The notes under the pieces are model-generated. The model saw only the letters and a program-made list of their open reading frames with translations, was not told the origin of the DNA and did no database searches. Both the position numbers and the translations under genes were made by a program. From the NCBI GenBank assembly GCA_031379665.1, contig JANNFI010000004.1, positions 1 through 64,000 of the forward strand: a DNA stretch of 64,000 bases. The letters are read 5' to 3'. Shown here in pieces: positions 53,319-60,212 of this stretch. Positions within the stretch are counted from its first letter, which is position 1; each line of letters opens with the position of its first letter. The DNA is from SZUA-254 sp031379665 (GTDB taxonomy: Bacteria; Bacteroidota; Ignavibacteria; UBA10030; SZUA-254).

Positions 53319-54511
53319 TCCTCTCGAGGAAAATCGCTGCGGTCGAAGAGTCGCAGACCCTCGCCCTCACACGGATGGCGAACGAGATGAAGGCCCGGGG
53401 GATCAACGTCGTCAGTATGACCGCCGGCGAACCGGATTTTCCCACCCCCGACCACGTCAAGGAGGCGGCGATCGCAGCCATCCGCGACAACTTCACCCAT
53501 TACACCGCAAACGCCGGGATCCCGGAGCTGCTGGGGGCGATCCGTGAAAAATTCGAGAACGACAACGGCCTGCGATTCAACGTTTCGCAGCTCCTGGTTT
53601 CGAGTGGGGCGAAGCATTCCATCTTCAACGCGCTGCTGGCCATCTGCAATCCCGGCGACGAGGTGATCGTTCCGGCGCCGTACTGGGTGAGTTACCCGGA
53701 GATGGTGAAGATCGCTGACGCCACGCCGGTCGTTGTGCAGACCACCCGCGAGACCGGCTACAAGCTCACGCCCGCCGCTCTCCGCGCGGCGATCACGGCG
53801 CGCTCCAAGGTCCTGATCGTGAACTCCCCTTCGAATCCCACCGGCGCAGTCTACTCACGCCGGGAGCTCGAGGGCCTCGCCGAGGTTGTCGCATCGTCGG
53901 GAATCTACGTCATTTCCGATGAGATCTATGAAAAAATCGTCTACGACGGCGCTCGGCACGAGAGCATCGGCGCGATCGACGCCGTCCGCGACCTGGTCGT
54001 TACCGTGAACGGGGTGTCGAAGGCGTACGCGATGACCGGATGGCGAATCGGGTACATGGGAGGGCCGAAGGACGTCATCCAGGCGGCGGCGAAGGTCCAG
54101 AGCCAGGCCACCTCGAACGCCAACTCGATCGCCCAGCGGGCCGCCCTCGCGGCGCTCACCGGTCCCGGCGACGACGTGAAGAAGATGCTCGGCGAATTCA
54201 AGCGCCGGCGGGATTATTTCACGAAGCGCCTCCGCGAGCTTCCGGGCGTGCGGATCGAACCCCCGGACGGGGCGTTCTACCTTTTCCCCGACGTCAGCGC
54301 TTACGTGGGAGCGAGGTACAAGGACGGTTCCGTCAGCTCCGATATGGACCTCGCGGCCTGCCTGATGGAAGAGGCGAAAGTTGCCGTCGTGCCCGGTTCG
54401 GCGTTCGGCGGGGTGAACCACCTCAGGCTCTCATATGCCTGTTCGATGAGCGACATCACCGAGGCCGCCGACCGGATGGAGTCGACGCTGAAGAAATTAT
54501 TGAACGGCTGA
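53315..54511 (+). CDS. Class I/II pyridoxal-phosphate aminotransferase (aspartate aminotransferase type)
   Basis: 398 residues. PLP lysine Lys236 in N-G-V-S-K-A-Y-A-M-T-G-W-R, preceded by S-N-P-T-G-A-V-Y and D-E-I-Y-E, and a C-terminal arginine that binds the substrate carboxylate. The A-M-T-G-W-R-I-G-Y motif fits the I-gamma aspartate/prephenate transaminase group. Substrate range cannot be fixed by eye. Coupled to coaD by ATGA. Confidence 0.92.
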   Translation: MILSRKIAAVEESQTLALTRMANEMKARGINVVSMTAGEPDFPTPDHVKEAAIAAIRDNFTHYTANAGIPELLGAIREKFENDNGLRFNVSQLLVSSGAKHSIFNALLAICNPGDEVIVPAPYWVSYPEMVKIADATPVVVQTTRETGYKLTPAALRAAITARSKVLIVNSPSNPTGAVYSRRELEGLAEVVASSGIYVISDEIYEKIVYDGARHESIGAIDAVRDLVVTVNGVSKAYAMTGWRIGYMGGPKDVIQAAAKVQSQATSNANSIAQRAALAALTGPGDDVKKMLGEFKRRRDYFTKRLRELPGVRIEPPDGAFYLFPDVSAYVGARYKDGSVSSDMDLAACLMEEAKVAVVPGSAFGGVNHLRLSYACSMSDITEAADRMESTLKKLLNG

Positions 54512-54529
54512 ACGAGAGGAGACGAAGGG

Positions 54530-54877
54530 ATGCCCACCTATCAATACAAGTGCAAGGCCTGCGACCACGGGTTCGAGGAGTTCCAGAGCATGGCGGATGA
54601 TTCCCTCACCCGGTGCCCTTCCTGCGGGAAGAAGAAACTCGTCCGCGTCATCTCGGGCTCGGGCCTTGTCTTCAAGGGGAGCGGATTCTACCTGACGGAT
54701 TACAAGAAACCGGGGAGTTCCGCGGCAAATCCGTCGAAGGATGAGAAGCCGGCTGGTGAGGGACCGGCAGACCCCGCTGCGGCAGCGGAACCGAAGAAGG
54801 ATAAAGAGAAAGGGAAAGGGAAGGAGAAAGAGAAAGCAAAGCCGTCGACGAAACCCCCGTCGGAGCCGAAGGCCTGA
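54530..54877 (+). CDS. FmdB-type zinc ribbon protein with lysine/glutamate-rich tail
   Basis: 115 residues. First ~60 are an FmdB_Reg zinc ribbon: M-P-T-Y-Q-Y-K-C-x-x-C (Cys8, Cys11) and C-P-S-C (Cys29, Cys32), followed by G-S-G-F-Y-x-T-D-Y. The remaining ~50 residues are a low-complexity K/E/P/A tail, encoded in part by a 34-nt purine-only run (54803-54836). FmdB-like proteins are tentatively regulatory or zinc-handling; the tail suggests nucleic-acid or partner binding. Ends 20 nt from a convergent gene. Confidence 0.8.
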   Translation: MPTYQYKCKACDHGFEEFQSMADDSLTRCPSCGKKKLVRVISGSGLVFKGSGFYLTDYKKPGSSAANPSKDEKPAGEGPADPAAAAEPKKDKEKGKGKEKEKAKPSTKPPSEPKA

Positions 54878-54897
54878 ATCACGGCGTTCGGACGTGA

Positions 54898-56643
54898 TCA
54901 CAACCGCCCCGCAACGACCACCACTCCCTTGAGGCTCATTGCTTCGACCCCTGACCCATCCACCGCATCGAGCAGGACGACGTACACACCGATCGGCGCC
55001 CTCCGGCCCGCGTCATCGTACCCGTTCCAGGCGAACGAGCCGGTCCCCGTGGCGTAGACACCCTCGGCCAACGTCCTGACCGGCCGACCCTCCCTGTCGT
55101 AGATCCTGATCCTCGCGATCACCGGGCCGTCTCCGAGTCGGTACCCGATGACGGTAACGTCTTCGAACCCATCGCCGTCGGGGGAGAAGGGGTTCGGATC
55201 GCAGCGCAGCCTGTCGTCCGTCGGGACACGGTCTGCGGCGAGAGTATTTCGAAATCCCGGCGTTCCACCTGATCCTCCCGCCGATGTTCCCCAATTCCAC
55301 GGACCGCTGCCGCCCGACCCCGATTCGATCCGTTCGAGGGAACGTCCCCGGGTTTCGTCGAGCGCGGGTGTATGCCATTCCGGGACGTAGTCGAGGCGAT
55401 CGATCGTTCCGCCAGCCTCGTCCGAGAGGATGAGGTGGTCGCCGTCATTATTGAGCGAGAAGGCGCGCAAACCTCCGATCACGCGGACAGCGTCCGGAAT
55501 CTCCGGGTAATGGGTCGCCATTGCGGTGTCGGGTGAGCACAGAAGATATCCGCCCGGTTCGAGGAGTATTGCTGCGGTCCCGAGTCTGCCGCCTGTCGAA
55601 TCGTCCTCGTCGTCGGTAAGGCGCCAGGCGCCCAGGTCGATTGTCTCTCCCGAACGATTGAAGAGCTCCACGTATTCGGCCTTCCCCGCGAGTGGATCAT
55701 ACATGATCTCGTTGACCACGATGCTCAGGGGCGCTGCCACGGCACCGAGGCGGACGCTTGCCGTGTCGTTCGCAGAGATCATATCAGGACCGGACGTGAC
55801 GAATGCGAACACCGTGAGCGATCCGGATCCCGGACGTATGAACGTGAATTCATACGCCACCGAGTCTCCCGGCGGGACCCGTCCGGCGTCGATCGATCCC
55901 TGCGGTCCACTCTGATCGGGAGCGCCGTCGCCGTCGATGTCGAGCCCCCAGGCCAGTTGCACGCCTGCGACCTCAGCGAACCCCGAGTTCACGATAACCC
56001 CGCCGCAGACTATTTCATCCCCGGGAAGCGGATGGGCGGGAGAGGTCAGCAGGGGCCCTAGCGCGATGTCCCGGCCGGGCCGGCCCGACACTGAGATGTC
56101 GTCCAGACGGATGGTTCCCGTCGCCCCGCTCCCGTCGCCCGCGACGGTCCAGCGAAGGCGGACCTCAGGCCGGCCCGCCAACCATTCGGGGAGGGTGATC
56201 CGACGATCGACATACGATGTGACGCGCGGGGGCTGCAGGGCTCCGCCCTCGATGGGGACGAAAGATGTCCCACCGTCGGTGGAGGCGAGGAGCACGACCG
56301 ATGCGTCGTGCGTGGCCGATCTCCGTTCCTTCCAATCAAGGACGCATTCCCGCCAGTCCGAGAGGTCGAGCGGCGCTGAGGTTAGCGTCTGTACAACGGT
56401 GGCATTTGTGCCGAGGACGCAGCAAGGGGGAGAATAGGCCCCGGACGTCGAGATCGAGAAATCCCCGTCCGGATCGCGGGCCGACGACGCGCTCCAACCG
56501 GCTGGCAGTTGGGGAGGCGACGAGGAGTCAAATCGTTCATTAAACGGGTGGGGGGCGGTTTGCGCCACGATAATGGCTGGCAGGAGGACCATCGTTGGAG
56601 CCAGGAAGGCGCTGAGGATTCCGATGATTCTGAAAATATGCAC
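54898..56643 (-). CDS. Secreted lamin-tail-domain protein with FlgD-like C-terminus
   Basis: 581 residues. Signal peptide (~1-27, ending I-V-A-Q-T-A). A jelly-roll-like N-terminal region (~35-190) precedes a CARDB-like section. A lamin tail domain lies at ~310-440 (V-V-N-E-I-M-Y-D-P-L, then Y-V-E-L-F-N-R-S-G, D-L-G-A-W-R-L-T-D). The C-terminus (~480-581) is a FlgD-like Ig domain: N-P-F-S-P-D-G-D-G, I-R-I-Y-D-R-E-G-R-P-V, W-N-G-Y-D-D-A-G. This resembles Bacteroidota extracellular proteins. It lacks the Y-P-N-P-F-N-P motif, so a different or diverged sorting signal is used. Surface or secreted; ligand unknown. Confidence 0.84.
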   Translation of the reverse strand: MHIFRIIGILSAFLAPTMVLLPAIIVAQTAPHPFNERFDSSSPPQLPAGWSASSARDPDGDFSISTSGAYSPPCCVLGTNATVVQTLTSAPLDLSDWRECVLDWKERRSATHDASVVLLASTDGGTSFVPIEGGALQPPRVTSYVDRRITLPEWLAGRPEVRLRWTVAGDGSGATGTIRLDDISVSGRPGRDIALGPLLTSPAHPLPGDEIVCGGVIVNSGFAEVAGVQLAWGLDIDGDGAPDQSGPQGSIDAGRVPPGDSVAYEFTFIRPGSGSLTVFAFVTSGPDMISANDTASVRLGAVAAPLSIVVNEIMYDPLAGKAEYVELFNRSGETIDLGAWRLTDDEDDSTGGRLGTAAILLEPGGYLLCSPDTAMATHYPEIPDAVRVIGGLRAFSLNNDGDHLILSDEAGGTIDRLDYVPEWHTPALDETRGRSLERIESGSGGSGPWNWGTSAGGSGGTPGFRNTLAADRVPTDDRLRCDPNPFSPDGDGFEDVTVIGYRLGDGPVIARIRIYDREGRPVRTLAEGVYATGTGSFAWNGYDDAGRRAPIGVYVVLLDAVDGSGVEAMSLKGVVVVAGRL

Positions 56644-56809
56644 GATACACCTACGAGTCTGAGGTTTTCGATGGATGGGGGCGGTCGGGTTATATATGAA
56701 ATCCGGGGGCGCGAGACAATAGCCGGATGGGGTCCTCCACCCGGGGCTCCGTCACCCAAAATTTACCCTCCGGCGACAGATTTCGACGTTCCCGGCGTGA
56801 TCGGCATCA

Positions 56810-56839
56810 TTTGTTTACAGTTCATATTTTGTATATTTT
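56810..56839 (+). promoter_or_regulatory. Promoter candidate for the barrel-NfrB-receiver genes
   Basis: TTTG at 56810-56813 and TATATTTT at 56832-56839 with an 18-nt spacer, in a locally AT-rich stretch. The spacing is two bases short of most others here. Start codon at 56877 leaves a leader of ~33 nt. Confidence 0.4.
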
Positions 56840-56876
56840 GAAAACCTTAACAGTCGGCCCCACTCAACCACCATAC

Positions 56877-57821
56877 ATGCCCATCGCCGAAAGACCGCAT
56901 TCCCGGTACCTGCGCCTCGTTCTCCCGCTATTCCTTCTCTGCACGGGGGTGGTCAGCTCAGGTGAACCTGACCCTGCGACATCGCCGGGGCTTGGCTCGC
57001 TTTCGCGTCACACTGCACCCACGTTGAGTGATCTATCACCCCTGCAGGAGGGTGAGACCGATATGGCCCAATCGCGGTGGTGGAGCCGGTTCTATGGCGC
57101 CGGACTCTACGACACCCGGTGGGAGGGATGGTTCATCCAGTCGTTCTTCCAACAAGGGTACGACCTCATGCCGGACCGCGTCCTGAGCCTCTATGGCATC
57201 GGTTGGTTGACGGCCGACACGCGGTCGACCGGTGCAGGCCCTGCGCCCACGATCATCTCTGACAATGTCCTCATCCTCGGGGTCGGGTTGCGGTACCGGC
57301 CATCCCGCTTTTTCTGGATCGACGCTCAGGAGGGCATTGGCATCGACCTGATCGAACGAAGCGGTATGAGCACCACACGCAATGATTTCAGGCTCGTCGC
57401 GACGGGTGGCACGGGTATCTATCCCGAGTTCAGGGTGCACGACGACCTCCAGGCGCCCCTGACACTGATGGCGGACTGCTTCGGATCCTCGGGATATTAT
57501 TCCCGGTACGAGAATATGATCACCTATCTCCAGGGCAGGCTGGGCCTGAGGGCCGGAGAGGTCTCACGGATGTTCCTGGACGTCTACCTCCGCGGTGATG
57601 CGGTGTTCGACACCGACGGCGAATTCTACAACAACCTCTTCGAGATCGGCCCCGGGCTCCGGTTCACGCCCGATCCCGAGTGGGGCCTCTTCCTGATGGT
57701 CGAATACCGGCGCGGTTTCTACGCCGACTACACCGAAGTGATGAGTCAGACCAGGGCGCTTTACTATCCGGCGCAGTACAACGCCGTCCGGTTCATCGTC
57801 GTACTGGACCGGGAATTCTGA
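56877..57821 (+). CDS. Putative outer-membrane beta-barrel partner of NfrB
   Basis: 314 residues from ATG 56877. Signal peptide (~1-29), then a ~40-residue linker and repeated amphipathic strands (for example V-L-I-L-G-V-G-L-R-Y-R, F-R-L-V-A-T-G-G-T-G-I, G-L-F-L-M-V-E-Y-R-R-G-F) ending in phenylalanine, as outer-membrane proteins do. It lies 2 nt upstream of an NfrB-like gene, the position NfrA takes in E. coli. It may correspond to the C-terminal barrel of NfrA without its TPR region, but that homology is not visible with certainty. Proposed role is export of the glycan made by NfrB. Confidence 0.5.
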   Translation: MPIAERPHSRYLRLVLPLFLLCTGVVSSGEPDPATSPGLGSLSRHTAPTLSDLSPLQEGETDMAQSRWWSRFYGAGLYDTRWEGWFIQSFFQQGYDLMPDRVLSLYGIGWLTADTRSTGAGPAPTIISDNVLILGVGLRYRPSRFFWIDAQEGIGIDLIERSGMSTTRNDFRLVATGGTGIYPEFRVHDDLQAPLTLMADCFGSSGYYSRYENMITYLQGRLGLRAGEVSRMFLDVYLRGDAVFDTDGEFYNNLFEIGPGLRFTPDPEWGLFLMVEYRRGFYADYTEVMSQTRALYYPAQYNAVRFIVVLDREF

Positions 57822-57823
57822 CC

Positions 57824-59227
57824 ATGATCGAATGGCTGATCGGATTCTTCAGGTCCTCGTACGACGAGCTCTACCTCGCGACACTCCTCGTCGCGATGTT
57901 TCTCTTCCTGAGCGGCCTCGACGACATCTTCATCGACGTCTACTACTGGTTCCACCATCTCTTCGCGCGGAAGAAATTCAACAAGTACCAAGACGAGAGC
58001 CCGGAACGGCTTCACCAGGTCCCCGAAAAACCGACGGCGATATTCATCCCCGCCTGGCACGAGTCCGACGTCATTGAGCAGATGCTGACCCACGCGGTCG
58101 GCACGATCCAGTACAAAAATTACGACGTGTTCGTCGGGGTGTATCCGAACGATCCCGAGACGATCCTCCGCGTCGAGGCGGTCAGCAAGCGGGTCCCCAA
58201 CGTCCACGCAGTCATCTCGGACCGGCCCGGCCCGACGACGAAGGCGGACAACCTGAACCAGATCCACGCCGGGATGCTCCGCTGGGAGAACAAGACCGGG
58301 ATCCGGTACGACATCATCGTGATGCACGACGCCGAAGACGTGATCCACCCGCTCTCGCTCAAGATCGACAACGTCTTCATCCCCGAGTATGATATGGTGC
58401 AGATGCCGGTCTACCCCCTGCACACCAGCCACGCCCACCTGGTCCACTGGACCTATTCGGACGAGTTCGCGGAGCACCACACCAAGGACGTCCTCGTCCG
58501 GCAGTATTTCAGCGGATTCGTCCCATCGGCGGGGGTGGGGACGGCGTTCAACCGGTGGATCATCGAGTTCATCGGCACATCGTACGCCAGAAATATCTTC
58601 CGTGCGAAGTCGCTCACCGAAGATTACGACCTTGCGCTGCGGCTCGCCCTCGGGAAGGCCAACCTTCTCTTCGCCTACAAACCGTTCGGCATCGACTGCG
58701 GTACGCGGGGATATTTCCCCCACACGATGAAGGCGTCGATCCGCCAGAAGAGCCGCTGGATCATGGGGATCTGCCTCCAGGCATGGAAGACGATCGGCTG
58801 GAAGGGGGATGGAAGGTTCCGGTTCATTCTCTATCGCGACCGCAAGGCCATCCTGTCGAACACCATCAATTTCTTCGCCTACATCGTCGTACTCTACCTG
58901 ATGATCTACGAGGCGATCCGGTTCGGTTTTGCGGCGTACCAGCAGCTCCCCCCGATCGTGGTGAAGGGGACGATGCTCTGGAACCTCGTCGTCATCGACA
59001 GCCTGATCATGCTCTGGCGGATTTTCCACCGTTTCGTGTCGGTACGCCGGGTATACGGCCTCTGGCCCGGCATCCTGAGCGTTTTCCGGCTCCCGATCTC
59101 GAACGTCATTAATTTTACCGCGACGGGGAGGGCGCTCCTCCACTTCTTCAGGGCGATGATCAGGAAGAAAGACCTTGAGTGGGAGAAGACGGCGCACACA
59201 TTCCCGACGCACATCCACCATCACTGA
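57824..59227 (+). CDS. NfrB-like family 2 membrane glycosyltransferase
   Basis: 467 residues from ATG 57824. N-terminal helix ~18-36, then G-L-D-D-I-F-I-D-V-Y-Y-W, closely matching E. coli NfrB (S-G-L-D-D-F-F-I-D-V-V-Y-W). GT2 core: A-I-F-I-P-A-W-H-E (72-80), F-V-G-V-Y-P-N-D-P (103-111), D-R-P-G-P-T-T-K-A-D (133-142), H-D-A-E-D-V (168-173), L-T-E-D-Y-D (264-269) and Q-K-S-R-W (308-312). Several membrane helices follow at ~345-415. This is the processive inner-membrane GT2 plan. E. coli NfrB is ~745 residues and has a C-terminal MshEN-type region; that part is absent here. The protein probably polymerises and passes a surface polysaccharide; the sugar is unknown. Confidence 0.88.
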   Translation: MIEWLIGFFRSSYDELYLATLLVAMFLFLSGLDDIFIDVYYWFHHLFARKKFNKYQDESPERLHQVPEKPTAIFIPAWHESDVIEQMLTHAVGTIQYKNYDVFVGVYPNDPETILRVEAVSKRVPNVHAVISDRPGPTTKADNLNQIHAGMLRWENKTGIRYDIIVMHDAEDVIHPLSLKIDNVFIPEYDMVQMPVYPLHTSHAHLVHWTYSDEFAEHHTKDVLVRQYFSGFVPSAGVGTAFNRWIIEFIGTSYARNIFRAKSLTEDYDLALRLALGKANLLFAYKPFGIDCGTRGYFPHTMKASIRQKSRWIMGICLQAWKTIGWKGDGRFRFILYRDRKAILSNTINFFAYIVVLYLMIYEAIRFGFAAYQQLPPIVVKGTMLWNLVVIDSLIMLWRIFHRFVSVRRVYGLWPGILSVFRLPISNVINFTATGRALLHFFRAMIRKKDLEWEKTAHTFPTHIHHH

Positions 59228-59253
59228 TTCCAGGCACAAGCGAAAGGGCAGGA

Positions 59254-59628
59254 GTGACCAAGACCTCAAAAGTACGCATACTCTGCGTCGACGACGAACA
59301 CGCGATCCGGACGCTCCTGCAGAGCCAGCTCGAGCAGGAGGGGTATGATGTGGACATCGCCGACGACGGCGATGTGGCGATCGCCAAGCTCGGGGCGTCG
59401 GCGTTCGACGTCATCCTCCTGGACATCAGGATGCCGAAGGTGGGTGGGATCGACGTCCTCAGGCACATCCGCGACAGCGACATCAAGTCCCGCGTCATCA
59501 TGCTGACGGCCGTCGACGACCTCACGATCGCGATGGAGTCGGTCCGACTCGGGGCGAGCGACTACCTCACCAAGCCGTTCGACACCGAAGACCTCTTCAG
59601 CGCCATCCGGCGGCTCAGTTCAAGCTGA
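59254..59628 (+). CDS. Single-domain response regulator next to nfrB-like
   Basis: 124 residues from GTG 59254, after AAAGGGCAGGA; an in-frame extension to 59179 overlaps nfrB-like and lacks family sequence. Receiver motifs: D-D-E (early acidic pocket), L-L-D-I-R-M-P (phospho-acceptor Asp), M-L-T-A (switch Thr) and T-K-P-F-D (Lys). Resembles the receiver at 32691. It is 27 nt after the glycosyltransferase gene, so a regulatory role on glycan synthesis is a reasonable inference. The sensor is not in the window. Confidence 0.9.
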   Translation: MTKTSKVRILCVDDEHAIRTLLQSQLEQEGYDVDIADDGDVAIAKLGASAFDVILLDIRMPKVGGIDVLRHIRDSDIKSRVIMLTAVDDLTIAMESVRLGASDYLTKPFDTEDLFSAIRRLSSS

Positions 59629-59714
59629 CCGGTCGGGCATCGGCCGACAGGCGTCCGGGAGGGTGCTGCGTCCCCGTTGTTGATTTTCTGGAGTGGTCTC
59701 CGTATACTGGACCG

Positions 59715-59816
59715 AAGGCCAAGTCCCGTGCAATGAACTGCCTCCGAACCCCGCCAGGTCCGGAAGGAAGCAACGGTAGGATGTCACGTTCGTGTGACAC
59801 GGGGTAGCTTGGCCTT
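59715..59816 (+). ncRNA. ffs: Bacterial small signal recognition particle RNA (4.5S type)
   Basis: Contains the invariant SRP helix 8 block G-C-C-A-G-G-T-C-C-G-G-A-A-G-G-A-A-G-C-A (about 59752-59771) and the closing A-C-G-G-T-A. The termini pair (AAGGCCAAG at 59715-59723 with CTTGGCCTT at 59808-59816) to form the long terminal helix, with CCCGTG/CACGGG extending it. About 102 nt, typical of Gram-negative SRP RNA. The RNA binds Ffh and targets inner-membrane proteins. Confidence 0.92.
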
Positions 59817-59907
59817 CAATATTTATCCCGCCTGATTCGCCGTACTAACCCCATTTTCAGGCATATTCAACCATCCGCGAAGAGATTCCGGATGGACAGA
59901 GATTCCG

Positions 59908-59938
59908 TTGCGAGAAACCGAAAAAATACTTACATTTC
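59908..59938 (+). promoter_or_regulatory. Promoter for the RNase E/G gene
   Basis: TTG at 59908-59910, 20-nt spacer, TACATTTC at 59931-59938 (one mismatch). Between the SRP RNA and rne/rng-like; the start codon lies ~275 nt downstream. Confidence 0.5.
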
Positions 59939-60212
59939 GGTGACTTGTTTTAAGTAATCCTCTAAAATCACCCACATTACATCACACTAATGTTAGCTGC
60001 GCCGGCAACAGGTCCCTGGTCAACGATGCTGGGTTATCTCTTTCTGAAGATTGTTTCCCCCCTCGCGGGTGAAATCCCTGCTTCGTTCCGGTTCCTTGCC
60101 CCGACCTCGACACGCGGGCAACGTTGCATCACGACGGCGGCTCTCACGGCATCTCCATTCCCTGACGACAGGGAAGGACTCCCGGGGAGCCACAGCGAAC
60201 GAAGAGCGACCT
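59939..60212 (+). other. Long 5' leader of the RNase E/G gene
   Basis: About 270 nt between the predicted transcription start and the ATG at 60213, with no credible gene. It contains a hairpin TTCCCTG/CAGGGAA with a four-base loop at 60158-60175. E. coli rne is autoregulated through its long leader, so a similar function is possible but untested. No other structure was recognised in 59817-60212 besides the promoter. Confidence 0.45.

Noticed and set aside
57764..59269. 501-codon minus-strand open frame opposite nfrB-like
   Set aside because: NfrB motifs on the plus strand are decisive; the antisense frame is R/D/V-rich shadow.
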